Shown here piece by piece: positions 35,157 to 44,679 of a DNA stretch of 64,000 bases. The notes below the pieces were generated by a model, which had not been told where the DNA came from, did no database searches, and was given only the letters and a program-made list of their open reading frames with translations. Position 1 is the stretch's first letter, and every line of letters begins with the position of its first letter. Made by a program: the position numbers and the translations under genes. This stretch comes from Collinsella tanakaei. GTDB lineage: Bacteria; Actinomycetota; Coriobacteriia; Coriobacteriales; Coriobacteriaceae. The stretch lies in assembly GCF_016902615.1 (NCBI RefSeq), contig NZ_JACJMB010000005.1, positions 1 to 64,000 of the forward strand, read 5' to 3'.

Positions 35157-37421
35157 ATGTCACTCGTATCAAAGACCTTTGAGCTGTACGGCAAGACCTA
35201 TACGCTTGAGAGCGGCGAGCTCGCCAAGCAGGCCACCGGCGCTACGCTGGTCAAGCAGGGCGACACCACCGCGCTCGTGACGGTGGTCGTCTCGAAGGAG
35301 CGCAAGAACTACGACTTCTTCCCGCTGACCGTCGACTTCAACGAGAAGATGTACGCCGCTGGCCGCATCCCCGGCGGCTATCTCAAGCGCGAGGGCCGTC
35401 CCAGCGAGAAGGCCACGCTCACCGCGCGCATGATCGACCGTCCCATCCGCCCGAGCTTCCCGGACGGCTTCCGCAACGAGGTGCAGATCGTCGCCACCTC
35501 GCTCGTCGCCGACCAGGTGAATCCCATCGACGTCATCTGCACCATGGGCGCGAGCCTGTCGCTTACGCTCGGCGGCGTGCCCTTCGAGGGCCCGCTCGCG
35601 TGCGTGCGCATCGGCCGCGACATCGAGACCGGTGAGTTCATCGTCAACCCGACCTATGAGGAGCGTGAGAACTCCGACCTGGACCTCGAGCTCGCGGGTA
35701 CCCGCGACTTCATCTCCATGGTCGAGGCGGGCGCCAAGGAGGTCACCGAGGAGGACATGCTGGCCGCCATGCAGTTCGGCCAGGAGGCCATCGGGGCGTT
35801 CTGCGACGCCCAGCTCGAGTTCGTGGAGGAGTGGGAGCGCGTCAACGGCCCCATCGTCCCGAAGGAGTACATCCTCGATGAGCCGGTGCCCGAGGTGGAG
35901 GAGCGCATCTTCGCTCACTATGACGAGATGTACGCGGCGCTGTCCGATGCCGACAAGCTCTCCCGCATCGCGCACGTCGAGGAGCTGAAAGAGCGCATCC
36001 GCGCCGAGTTCACCGAGGAGGAGCAGCTCGAGTGGGAGCGCGAGATCCCGGTGAACCTGAAGAAGCTCGAGAAGAAGGCCATGCGCACCATGGTCGTCGA
36101 GACGGGCGAGCGCGTCGACGGCCGCGCGGCCGACGAGATCCGCCCCATCATGGTGAAGGACAACTACCTGCCGCTCGTGCACGGTTCCGGTCTGTTCCAG
36201 CGCGGCCAGACCCAGGTGCTCTCCGTGCTGTCGCTCGGTATGCTGAATGAGGGCCAGCGCCTCGACACCATCGAGCCGGTCGAGGGCAAGCGCTACATGC
36301 ACCAGTACAACTTCCCGCCGTTCTGCACCGGCGAGACCGGTCGCATGGGCTCGCCCAAGCGCCGCGAGATCGGCCACGGCAACCTGGCGGAGCGCGCGCT
36401 GCTGCCGGTGCTGCCCGATGAGAACGAGTTCCCCTACGCCATCCGCGTCGTCTCCGAGGTCATGGAGTCCAACGGCTCCTCCTCGATGGCGTCCACCTGC
36501 GCGAGCTGTCTTGCGCTCATGGACGGCGGCGTGCCGCTGAAGCGTCCCGTGTCCGGCATCGCCATGGGCCTCATCCAGGAGGAGGGCAAGACCGTCGTCC
36601 TGTCCGACATCCAGGGCATCGAGGACTTCCTGGGCGACATGGACTTCAAGGTGACCGGCACCGAGCGCGGCATCACCGCTCTGCAGATGGACAACAAGGC
36701 CACCGGCCTCACCTTCGACATCCTGCGCGAGGCGCTCGAACAGGCCAAGGCCGGCCGCGCCTTCATCTTGGGCAAGATGCTCGACGTCATCCCCGGCCCG
36801 CGCGCCCAGACCCGCGACACCGCGCCGCGCATCACCTCGATCACCATTCCGGTCGAGAACATCCGCGACGTCATCGGCAAGGGCGGCGAGACCATCCGCG
36901 GCATCCAGGACGAGACGGGCGCCTCGATCGACATCCACGAGGACGGCACCGTGTTCGTGGGCGGCGTGGGCGACTCCGTCGATGCGGCCGTCGAGCGCAT
37001 CCAGCTTATCGTCAAGGTTCCCGAGGTGGGGGAGGAGTACACCGGTCGCGTCGTCTCCATTCAGCCGTTCGGTGCCTTCGTGAACCTGCTGCCCGGCAAG
37101 GACGGCTTGCTGCACATCTCCCGTGTGGCCCAGGGCCGTGTCGACAAGGTCGAGGACGTGCTGAACGTCGGCGACGAGGTCAAGGTCAAGGTCATCGAGG
37201 TCGACGAGCGCGGCAAGATCTCGCTCGACCGCCTCGATAAGCCCGAGGCCCCGGCCGGCTCCGGTCGCGACTCCGAGGAGGGCGGCTTCGGCGGTCGCGG
37301 TCGCCGCGAGCGCTCCGACCGTCCCGGCCGTCCGCGCCGCGAGCACGGTGAGCGCACCGATCGCCCGCGTCGCCCCGGCGACAACGGCGGGCGTACGCCC
37401 CGCCGCCATCACGAGGGCTAG
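35157..37421 (+). CDS. pnp: Polyribonucleotide nucleotidyltransferase (PNPase)
   Basis: The 754-residue 3'-5' phosphorolytic exoribonuclease has two RNase PH domains (FFPLTVDFNEKMYAAGRIPGG and, near residue 390, GTGRMGSPKRREIGHGNLAERAL-type phosphate-binding residues), a KH domain with VIGKGGETIRGIQDETG near 577 and an S1 domain with GRVVSIQPFGAFVNLLPG near 627. The last 55 or so residues form an Arg/Gly/Asp-rich low-complexity tail that probably contacts RNA. ATG 35157 follows AAGGAG. Confidence 0.97.
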   Translation: MSLVSKTFELYGKTYTLESGELAKQATGATLVKQGDTTALVTVVVSKERKNYDFFPLTVDFNEKMYAAGRIPGGYLKREGRPSEKATLTARMIDRPIRPSFPDGFRNEVQIVATSLVADQVNPIDVICTMGASLSLTLGGVPFEGPLACVRIGRDIETGEFIVNPTYEERENSDLDLELAGTRDFISMVEAGAKEVTEEDMLAAMQFGQEAIGAFCDAQLEFVEEWERVNGPIVPKEYILDEPVPEVEERIFAHYDEMYAALSDADKLSRIAHVEELKERIRAEFTEEEQLEWEREIPVNLKKLEKKAMRTMVVETGERVDGRAADEIRPIMVKDNYLPLVHGSGLFQRGQTQVLSVLSLGMLNEGQRLDTIEPVEGKRYMHQYNFPPFCTGETGRMGSPKRREIGHGNLAERALLPVLPDENEFPYAIRVVSEVMESNGSSSMASTCASCLALMDGGVPLKRPVSGIAMGLIQEEGKTVVLSDIQGIEDFLGDMDFKVTGTERGITALQMDNKATGLTFDILREALEQAKAGRAFILGKMLDVIPGPRAQTRDTAPRITSITIPVENIRDVIGKGGETIRGIQDETGASIDIHEDGTVFVGGVGDSVDAAVERIQLIVKVPEVGEEYTGRVVSIQPFGAFVNLLPGKDGLLHISRVAQGRVDKVEDVLNVGDEVKVKVIEVDERGKISLDRLDKPEAPAGSGRDSEEGGFGGRGRRERSDRPGRPRREHGERTDRPRRPGDNGGRTPRRHHEG

Positions 37422-37460
37422 GCGCTGCGAGCGCGGCTGACAGCCTGCAATGAGGTATAT

Positions 37461-37491
37461 GCGGGTCTCGCCTTCTGGCGGGACCCGTTAT
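37461..37491 (+). terminator. Terminator after pnp
   Basis: GCGGGTC-CGCC pairs with GGCG-GACCCGT around TTCT, followed by TTATTC. Confidence 0.7.
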
Positions 37492-37562
37492 TCATGTCGC
37501 GAGGGCGTCCGGACGGGCGCATGCGCTTGCTGCGGGGGCGTGCAGGCGGTGCATCACGGCTG

Positions 37563-37718
37563 AGTTGCATCTGTACGCCGCTATTAGGCGTCGCTCTTTT
37601 GGACTGCCCGAGAACGTCCCTCATCTGCGAGTATTTCCGCAGATGAGGCCGGTACGGCAAGGGTGCGTTTCCGCCCCCTCGGCGTCCGGGCGCCTAATAC
37701 CGTCGGATATGAGCAACT
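37563..37718. repeat. Nested inverted repeats upstream of rnj
   Basis: AGTTGC (37563) and TATTAGGCG (37582-37590) are mirrored by CGCCTAATA (37691-37699) and GCAACT (37713-37718), so the ends of a 156-base segment are inverted copies. In its centre CTCATCTGCG (37620-37629) and CGCAGATGAG (37638-37647) form a perfect 10-pair hairpin. It could be a small non-autonomous element or a structured RNA. No open frame inside is credible. Confidence 0.55.
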
Positions 37719-37815
37719 GGATCGCGAAAAGGCACCTTTGTGGACGGCGCCGCACCGGCGGGTCTTCCGAGTTGTCCAAATCCACGCTTTGTGTAGGGAT
37801 AGGGTTGGCGGGCGG

Positions 37816-37842
37816 TTGGGAAAGGGTCCCTGTTGGTACAAT
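37816..37842 (+). promoter_or_regulatory. Possible rnj promoter
   Basis: TTGGGA at 37816-37821 and TACAAT at 37837-37842 with a 15-base spacer, about 110 bases before rnj. The spacer is short, so the call is tentative. Confidence 0.35.
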
Positions 37843-37953
37843 GCAATATCACTATGTCTCGGCCGCGGATCTCACGGGCGGCGCGATCTGAACGTCACGA
37901 CGGGACACCGTCGTTTGGATATACGATGCAGGAGAAAGGAACTATCTCACCCT

Positions 37954-39630
37954 ATGGCAACAACCAAAAAGAAATCTCCCGCGCTCAAGATCATCCCCTT
38001 GGGCGGCCTTGATGGCATCGGCAAGAACATGACGGTCTTCGAGTGCGGCGACGACATGGTGCTCGTCGACGCCGGCCTCATGTTCCCCGACGACTCGCAG
38101 CCCGGTATCGACCTCGTGCTGCCCGACTACACCTACGTGCTCGAGAACGAGGACAAGCTCCGCGGCATCGTCGTGACCCACGGTCACGAGGACCACACCG
38201 GATCGCTTCCGTATCTTCTGCAGGACCTCAACAACAAGGTCCCGATCTTCTCGAGCAAGCTCACCCTCGGGTTCATCGAGGGCAAGCTCTCCGAGTTCCG
38301 CATCCGCGCGCCGAAGTTCCGCGAGGTCCGCGGCGGCAGCCATGTGAACCTGGGGTGCCTGCAGATCGACTTCTTCTCGATGACGCACTCCATCCCCGGT
38401 GCGCTCGGCGTCTTCATCCGCACGCCGCAGGGAACGGTGCTGCACACCGGCGACTTCAAGCTCGACCAGACGCCCATCGACGGCATCACGCCCGACTACG
38501 CCTCCATCAACAAGTTCGCCAAGCAGGGCATCGACCTGCTCATGAGCGACTCCACGAACGCCACCCGTCCCGGCTTCACGAAGTCCGAGGCCGAGGTCGG
38601 CCCGTCGCTCTACGCTGCGATCAAGAACGCCCCCGGCCGCGTGTTCGTGGCGAGCTTCTCGAGCCACATCCACCGTCTTCAGCAGATCTGCGACGCGGCG
38701 CGCCGCTGCGGTCGCAAGATCGTCGTGACCGGCCGCTCCATGCTCACGAACACCCGCGTGGCGCGTGAGCTCGGCTACCTCGACATCCCCGAGGAAGACA
38801 TCATCGACGCCTACGAGATCAACAACATCCCCGAGGACCAGATCGTGGTCATGTGCACCGGCTCCCAAGGCGAGCCGCTCTCGGCGCTGTCGCGCATGGC
38901 GAACGGCGAGCACAAGACGCTCTCCATGCACGAGGGCGACACGGTGATCATCTCCGCTACGCCCATTCCCGGCAACGAGAAGGGCGTGCAGCAGGTCATC
39001 AACAGCCTGGCGAAGATCGGCTGCGACATCTACGACAAGAACCGCACGCTCGTGCACGTCTCGGGCCATGGCAGCCAGGAGGAGCTGAAGCTCATGCTCG
39101 CCATGACGAAGCCCGCCTACTTTATGCCGGTCCACGGCGAGGCGGTGCACCTGCGCGCCCACGCGGACCTTGCCCGCAAGATGGGCATGCCCGACGACCA
39201 CATCTTCATTCTGGACAACGGCGACTCGCTGGAGATGCGCGCGGGCGTCGTGCGCCGCGGGGCCTCGGTGGAGTCCGGCGTGGTCTACGTCGACGGCCTG
39301 CGCATCGGCGACACCGACCCCATCGTGCTGCGCGACCGCCAGAAGCTCGCGAACGACGGCATGGTCACCGCGGTGGCCATCGTGTCGCTGAAGCGCAAGC
39401 GCGTCGACGCCATCGAGTTCTCCGGCCGCGGCGTGTCGTTCACCATCGATGACGAGTTCTCGGCCGACGCCTCCTCCGCCATCATGAAGATGATCGAGAA
39501 GGGCAAGTTCAACTACACGAGCAGCGGCACCGACGCGCTGCGCAAGGCCGTGCGCGACTCGCTGTCCAATTTCATCTGGAACCGCACGCGCACGCGCCCG
39601 ATGATCATCCCGGTCGTCATGGAGGTCTAG
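37954..39630 (+). CDS. rnj: Ribonuclease J
   Basis: The 558-residue metallo-beta-lactamase/beta-CASP nuclease has IPLGGLDGIGKNMTVFE at the N-terminus, the metal motif THGHEDHTG near residue 76, DSTNATRPGFT, the VMCTGSQGEPLSAL beta-CASP segment, SGHGSQEELKLML and PVHGE. It has 5'-3' exo- and endonuclease activity in mRNA decay and rRNA maturation. ATG 37954 follows GGAGAAAGGA; an upstream in-frame extension crosses the promoter and repeats and is rejected. It is translationally close to ftsK. Confidence 0.95.
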   Translation: MATTKKKSPALKIIPLGGLDGIGKNMTVFECGDDMVLVDAGLMFPDDSQPGIDLVLPDYTYVLENEDKLRGIVVTHGHEDHTGSLPYLLQDLNNKVPIFSSKLTLGFIEGKLSEFRIRAPKFREVRGGSHVNLGCLQIDFFSMTHSIPGALGVFIRTPQGTVLHTGDFKLDQTPIDGITPDYASINKFAKQGIDLLMSDSTNATRPGFTKSEAEVGPSLYAAIKNAPGRVFVASFSSHIHRLQQICDAARRCGRKIVVTGRSMLTNTRVARELGYLDIPEEDIIDAYEINNIPEDQIVVMCTGSQGEPLSALSRMANGEHKTLSMHEGDTVIISATPIPGNEKGVQQVINSLAKIGCDIYDKNRTLVHVSGHGSQEELKLMLAMTKPAYFMPVHGEAVHLRAHADLARKMGMPDDHIFILDNGDSLEMRAGVVRRGASVESGVVYVDGLRIGDTDPIVLRDRQKLANDGMVTAVAIVSLKRKRVDAIEFSGRGVSFTIDDEFSADASSAIMKMIEKGKFNYTSSGTDALRKAVRDSLSNFIWNRTRTRPMIIPVVMEV

Positions 39631-39631
39631 C

Positions 39632-40975
39632 GTGGCGGCAGCGGGAAACAAGCAGGCGGCGGCGAAGGGACGCAAGCAGAGCAACGCTGCGCGCAAGGGC
39701 GCCTCGCCCCGCGCGGCGGGCGGCCTGCGCGCGAATGCCGGACGCGCCGACGACGCGAAGGCGGCGCCCTTGCTCGACCAGGGGTCGGGCCGCGACATCG
39801 CGGGCGTGCTGCTCGGCATCTTCGCCGTGGCGTCGTTCATAGCGGTCATCTCGCCGAGCACGGCGCCCGTGACGAGCGCCGTGGCCGGCTTCTACCACCT
39901 GGGCTTCGGCCTGGGCGGCTACCTGCTGCCGCTGATCCTGCTCGGAGCCGCCGCCCTGCTGTTTCTGCGCGGGAGCGCGCGGGTGCCGGCGCGCACGTGC
40001 GCGGGCGTGGCGATCATCTTCTGCGCGGTGCTCGCCATGCTCTCGCTGTCGCGTGCTGGCGGCCTCGCCGGCACCGCCCCGATGTTCGAGGACGCGAACC
40101 TCTCCGCCACCGGCGGCTATCTGGGCGCCTTCATCGCGAGTGCGCTCTATAGCGCCGTGGGGAAGGCCATCGCCTACGTGATCCTTGTCGGCCTTGTGGT
40201 GCTCGGCCTCGTGATCATCGGGTTTTCCGTGAGCGAGGTCGCAACGGGCATCGCGGCGCGTGCCGAGCAGCTTGCGCGCCGTGCGCATGTCGACGTGAAC
40301 GAGAACCCCTGGGGCGCGGCGCAGGCGCCCGCGCACGCGCCGCGCCGCGCGCCCCAGCGCCAGACGAGCCTTTTCGACGATGAGGAGGGGAGTGCCGAGA
40401 CGACCTATCTGGGGCGTCGCGCCACCACGGTGGCGGGTCGCATCGACGACGAGCCCGATGCGCCTGAGGGCGATGACAACCCGTTCGTGGACGTCTCCTC
40501 CGACGTTGCCGCCGATGAGGCGATAACGACGCTTCTGCCGGGTCGCAAGAAGAAGGCGCCCGCAAAGGCTGCACCCAAGCAGGCGGGACGCGCGAGCGCT
40601 GCGCAGGCCGCGGCGGCCCCTGCGTCCACGCAGGCTGCGAAGACCACGCTCATTCCCGTGAAGGAGCGGTTCGCCGAGCACCTGACCGAGGTCGACCCCA
40701 TGCCGGCCGCGGCGGCTGCCCCCGCGGTCGCCGGCGGCGCGCTCGGTGCCATCGCCGCCTCGCGCGCCGAGCTTGATGAGATGGCGGCTGCCACGGCTGC
40801 CCCCGCCCGCCATGCGGACGATGCCGACGCCGAGCCCGGCCCCCCGTGGGCCCCCAGGCGGACGCGCCCTTGGAGCCGAACGTGCCGGCGTTCCTGTCCG
40901 CTGCCGCTGCGGGTGCGAAGAGGCCCGCCGCAGCTGGAAAGAAGAAGGCCGCGCCCGCCTCCGAGCCGGTCGTGA
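39632..40975 (+). CDS. ftsK: FtsK N-terminal membrane part (frame broken near 40845)
   Basis: GTG 39632 follows GGAGGT and opens a frame encoding a basic N-terminus and four transmembrane helices (about residues 53-190, e.g. GVLLGIFAVASFIAVI and AIAYVILVGLVVLGLVII). An Ala/Pro-rich linker follows. The frame should continue into the FtsK motor but does not. At C40840 CCC CCG the linker has to move to the -1 frame; after that point this frame is out-of-register arginine/proline-rich sequence until a stop at 40975. Real coding in this frame ends about 40845. Either one C is missing in a six-C run or ribosomes slip here. Confidence 0.8.
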   Translation: MAAAGNKQAAAKGRKQSNAARKGASPRAAGGLRANAGRADDAKAAPLLDQGSGRDIAGVLLGIFAVASFIAVISPSTAPVTSAVAGFYHLGFGLGGYLLPLILLGAAALLFLRGSARVPARTCAGVAIIFCAVLAMLSLSRAGGLAGTAPMFEDANLSATGGYLGAFIASALYSAVGKAIAYVILVGLVVLGLVIIGFSVSEVATGIAARAEQLARRAHVDVNENPWGAAQAPAHAPRRAPQRQTSLFDDEEGSAETTYLGRRATTVAGRIDDEPDAPEGDDNPFVDVSSDVAADEAITTLLPGRKKKAPAKAAPKQAGRASAAQAAAAPASTQAAKTTLIPVKERFAEHLTEVDPMPAAAAAPAVAGGALGAIAASRAELDEMAAATAAPARHADDADAEPGPPWAPRRTRPWSRTCRRSCPLPLRVRRGPPQLERRRPRPPPSRS

Positions 40976-42564
40976 ACCAGGATGCCCCGGCGGCCCGGGG
41001 CAAGGCGTCCTCTACCGCAGGCGCGGGTTCGGGCACCGTGCATCCCGCCTCGCGCGCCGATGAGGGCGACGAGCGCCAGCTGCCACCGGTCTCCATGCTT
41101 CGCCATAACCCCGCGTCGAGCGCGTCTGCCAGCACCAAGAAGGAGCTCGAGCAGACCGCTCAGGCGCTACAGGACACGCTGCAGGAGTTCGGCCTGCACT
41201 CCCGCGTGGTGGGCTGGATCTCCGGCCCCACCGTCACCACCTTCAAGGTCCAGCCGGGCGAGGGCGAGCGCGTGAGCCGCATCTCGAACCTCGAGGACGA
41301 TATCGCCCTGTCGCTCGCGACCGATTCCGTCCGCATCTTCGCGCCGATTCCCGGCACCTCGCTTGTCGGCATCGAGATCCCCAACCGCACGCGTCAGACG
41401 GTCGCCTTCGGCGACATCCTGCCCTATGTGAAGGGCGGTCCGCTCGAGTTCGCGCTCGGCCGCGACGCCGAGGGCCAGCCCATGGTCGCCGACCTCGCGA
41501 AGATGCCCCACCTGCTCATCGCGGGCACGACGGGTTCGGGCAAGTCGGTCGTCATCAGCTCCATCCTCATGAGCCTGCTCATGCGCACGTTTCCCGAGGA
41601 CGTCCGTCTCATCATGATCGACCCGAAGCGCGTCGAGTTCGCGCCCTACGACGGGCTGCCCCACCTCTACGTGCCGGTCGTGACCGAGCCCAAGCAGGCG
41701 GCGAGCGCCCTGCAGTGGGCGGTGTCGGAGATGGAGCGCCGCCTGAAGGTGTTCGAGCGCATCGGCGTTCGCAAGATCTCGACGTTCAACGAGAAGCAGG
41801 CGGCGGGCGAGTTCGAGAAGTACGACAACCCGCCGGCCAAGATGCCCTATCTGGTCATCGTCATCGACGAGCTCTCCGACCTGATGATGGTCGCCGGCAA
41901 AGATGTCGAGGCCTCCATCGTGCGCATCGCGCAGCTCGGCCGCGCCGCGGGCATCCACATGATCGTGGCGACGCAGCGTCCGAGCTCGAACGTCGTGACG
42001 GGCCTCATCAAGGCCAACATCACGAACCGCATCGGCCTCACGGTGGCCACAGGTATCGACTCGCGCGTCATCTTGGACCAGACGGGCGCCGAGAAGCTCA
42101 TCGGCCAGGGCGACATGCTGTTCTCCCGCGTGGACTGGGGCAAGCCCAAGCGCATCCAGGGCTGCTATGTGTCCGACGAGGAGATCTTCTCGGTCGTGGA
42201 GTTCGTGAAGGAGCAGAGCCCGGCCGACTACCACGAGGAGATCCTCTCGGCGGTCGCGCCCGCGGCCATGGGGGCGGCAGGCGCCGGCAGCGCGCGCGAG
42301 TCGTCCGACGACGACCCGCTGCTGTGGGATGCCGCGCACATCGTCGTCGAGTCCCAGCTCGGTTCCACCTCCGGTTTGCAGCGTCGCCTGAAGGTCGGCT
42401 ACGCGCGTGCAGGCCGTATCATGGATATGCTTGAAGAGAAGGGCGTCGTCGGCCCGCCCGACGGCTCCAAGCCCCGCGAGGTCCTGCTGGACGAAGAGGG
42501 GCTGGCAGCCCTTGAGGCCGTCGAGGCCGAGATGGCCGCGGAAGATGGATTTGGAGGGTTCTGA
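40846..42564 (+). CDS. ftsK: FtsK motor and gamma domain (in -1 frame relative to the N-terminal part)
   Basis: This frame, open from a GTG at 40846 with no ribosome binding site, continues the linker and encodes the FtsK motor: alpha/beta core with VTTFKVQPGEGERVSRI, Walker A GTTGSGKS near 41527, Walker B LVIVIDELSDLMM near 41851 and MIVATQRPSSNVVTG, ending in a gamma winged-helix domain (SQLGSTSGLQRRLKVGYARA). It pumps DNA at the division septum and activates XerCD recombination. It almost certainly forms one polypeptide with the upstream membrane part. It overlaps rodZ as TGATG. Confidence 0.88.
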   Translation: MGPQADAPLEPNVPAFLSAAAAGAKRPAAAGKKKAAPASEPVVNQDAPAARGKASSTAGAGSGTVHPASRADEGDERQLPPVSMLRHNPASSASASTKKELEQTAQALQDTLQEFGLHSRVVGWISGPTVTTFKVQPGEGERVSRISNLEDDIALSLATDSVRIFAPIPGTSLVGIEIPNRTRQTVAFGDILPYVKGGPLEFALGRDAEGQPMVADLAKMPHLLIAGTTGSGKSVVISSILMSLLMRTFPEDVRLIMIDPKRVEFAPYDGLPHLYVPVVTEPKQAASALQWAVSEMERRLKVFERIGVRKISTFNEKQAAGEFEKYDNPPAKMPYLVIVIDELSDLMMVAGKDVEASIVRIAQLGRAAGIHMIVATQRPSSNVVTGLIKANITNRIGLTVATGIDSRVILDQTGAEKLIGQGDMLFSRVDWGKPKRIQGCYVSDEEIFSVVEFVKEQSPADYHEEILSAVAPAAMGAAGAGSARESSDDDPLLWDAAHIVVESQLGSTSGLQRRLKVGYARAGRIMDMLEEKGVVGPPDGSKPREVLLDEEGLAALEAVEAEMAAEDGFGGF

Positions 42565-43940
42565 TGTCCAGTCGCTTCGGCGAGATGCTGCTCGACAGGC
42601 GCCGTGAGTTGGGCATGTCGATCCAGCAGGTTGCCAACGTAATCAAGATTCGCCCTCAGATCATCGAGTTCTTCGAGACGGGCAACTTCGCCTCCATGCC
42701 GCCGCGCGGCTACGCGCAGGGCATGATCGCGAGCTATGCCCGGTATCTGGGTCTGAACCCGCGCGAGGTCGTGAACGCCTATTTCGATGAGCTCTACGTG
42801 TACGAACGGGGCGGAAGCGCCTCGGGGTCGCAGTTCACCGAGGGCGCGACGAACCCCGTGCCGCGCAGCGTTTCGACGAGCGGACGCTATCTGCTCGTGG
42901 ATCCGCCCCCGTCGAGCTCTCGGTTCGCGCAGCGCCCCCCGCAGGCGGGCTATGTGTCCGACTCCTCGAGCGGGCATACCCCGATGCGCGTGGCCGACAA
43001 CGAGCGCCGCACGGCGCGCCTGACCGGACAGGACGTCCCGCGCCGCACGGTGACCCCCGCGTCGGGCTCCCGCGGCAGCTACGGCGACCCGTACGGCACC
43101 CGCTCGCCCGGCGAGACGCAGCAGATGCGACGACCGCTCGGGGTCAACGAACGCCGCGATCCGGGCTCCCGCTCCGAGCTCAATCGGGGCGGCCGTCCCC
43201 CGCGCGGCGGCTCGCGCGGTCCCGCGCGCCGTCCTCCCCAGGGCGGCTACGGGCGCGGGCGGGGCCCGCAGCGCGGTCGGGGCCCCGCGAGCGCCCTCGA
43301 CCAGCGCCTGCTTCTGGGCGGCATCGCCGTGATCGCCATTCTGCTCATCATCATCGTCTTCCTGCTCGTGCGCAGCTGCTCGGCGCCCGCCGGACAGCAG
43401 GCGACGCCCTCCGGCTCCTCCGCCATCACGCAGACCGATGCCGATACGTCCGCGAATGACGATACCGATACCGACGAGGACGCCGACGCCACCGATGCCG
43501 CCACCGACGGCGACGCGGCGACGGACCAGACCGCGACGGACGGTACGGCCACGGACGGGAACGCGACCCAGCAGCAGGTCCCGACTGAGACGAAGATCCA
43601 GGTCACGATCGATGACGGCAAGACGTCGTGGATCGAGGTCAAGGTGGACGGCGAGTACGCCTACGATGGCCAGACCGCCGGTCCCAACACCCTCGAGTTC
43701 ATCCCCACCCAAACCATCGAGATCACGGTCGACCATCCGGCGGACGTCCAGGTGACGAACAACGGCGAGAAGGTCGATTGGGACACGCGGACCTCCGGTG
43801 TGGGCCGGGTGACCATCAACGTCCCGCAGCCGGTCGTGCCCGAAGGCTCCACCGACGGCACCGACGGTGGGGCCGTCGACGCCGCTTCCGCCGAGGGTAC
43901 CGACGGCGAGGTCACGTCGACCGAAGAGACTACCGAATGA
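42564..43940 (+). CDS. rodZ: RodZ-like helix-turn-helix membrane protein
   Basis: The 458-residue protein has an N-terminal HTH (RFGEMLLDRRRELGMSIQQV, MPPRGYAQGMIASYARYLG), a long basic Gly/Arg/Pro-rich linker (about 85-250), one transmembrane helix near 253-273, then a Thr/Asp-rich extracellular spacer and a DUF4115-type beta domain (IQVTIDDGKTSWIEVKVDGE). RodZ links MreB or the elongation machinery to the membrane. The start codon overlaps the ftsK stop. ftsK-rodZ-rimO-pgsA-cinA-recA is a widespread order. Confidence 0.88.
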   Translation: MSSRFGEMLLDRRRELGMSIQQVANVIKIRPQIIEFFETGNFASMPPRGYAQGMIASYARYLGLNPREVVNAYFDELYVYERGGSASGSQFTEGATNPVPRSVSTSGRYLLVDPPPSSSRFAQRPPQAGYVSDSSSGHTPMRVADNERRTARLTGQDVPRRTVTPASGSRGSYGDPYGTRSPGETQQMRRPLGVNERRDPGSRSELNRGGRPPRGGSRGPARRPPQGGYGRGRGPQRGRGPASALDQRLLLGGIAVIAILLIIIVFLLVRSCSAPAGQQATPSGSSAITQTDADTSANDDTDTDEDADATDAATDGDAATDQTATDGTATDGNATQQQVPTETKIQVTIDDGKTSWIEVKVDGEYAYDGQTAGPNTLEFIPTQTIEITVDHPADVQVTNNGEKVDWDTRTSGVGRVTINVPQPVVPEGSTDGTDGGAVDAASAEGTDGEVTSTEETTE

Positions 43941-44002
43941 GCGCTGCTCTTCGGAGCAGCACTACGTATTGAGGGCAGTGTATACCGAAAGGAGCGCCAG
44001 CC

Positions 44003-44500
44003 ATGGCCAAGGATTCCAGCTTCGACGTCGTTTCCCAGGTCGACATGCAGGAGGTCGACAACGCCTACCAGCAGAGCGTGCGCGAGATCTCGCAGCGCTA
44101 CGACCTGAAGGATTCCGGCGCCTCGATCGAGCTTTCCAAACCGGATAAACTCGTGACCATCAATGCGCCCGCCGACTTCGTTTCGCGCCAGATCATCGAC
44201 CTGTTCGGCTCGAAGCTCATCAAGCGCGGCATCGATCTGGCCGCCGTCACCTGGGACGCCCCGCAGGCCGCCTCGGGCGGCACGGTGCGCGTGCTCGGCC
44301 ACATCGTCGAGGGTATCGACCAGCCGACGGCCAAAAAGATCAACAAGGACATCAAGGACGCCAAGCTCAAGGTGAAGGTGACGATCGAGGCCGACAAGCT
44401 TCGCGTGACCTCGCCGTCGAAGGACGCCCTGCAGCAGGTCATCGCACTGCTTCGCGGCAAAGATTACGGCCAGCCGCTCCAGTTCACCAACTACCGGTAA
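44003..44500 (+). CDS. YajQ-family nucleotide-binding protein
   Basis: The 165-residue protein has the full YajQ pattern: SSFDVVSQVDMQEVDNAYQQ, REISQRYDLKDSGASIEL, and the C-terminal KDIKDAKLKVKVTIEADKLRVTSPSKDALQQ. Members bind nucleotides or cyclic-di-GMP and have been linked to tmRNA and phage biology, but no general role is settled. AAAGGAG precedes ATG 44003. Confidence 0.92.
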   Translation: MAKDSSFDVVSQVDMQEVDNAYQQSVREISQRYDLKDSGASIELSKPDKLVTINAPADFVSRQIIDLFGSKLIKRGIDLAAVTWDAPQAASGGTVRVLGHIVEGIDQPTAKKINKDIKDAKLKVKVTIEADKLRVTSPSKDALQQVIALLRGKDYGQPLQFTNYR

Positions 44501-44679
44501 GGGCAGCGCCGGCCGATGCGCGCAGCCCCTCGGGCGCGTTGCCCGCACGAGCGCTGCGCGTGATGTCCGCGACCGTCTTGCCGCGGTGATCTGCCGGTGA
44601 AAGCTCCAGATCAGCGTTTTTCGAGCGTGCGCTTCGCTCGCGCGCTCACGACCATGCAGAAAGGGGATCGCGTCCAGCC

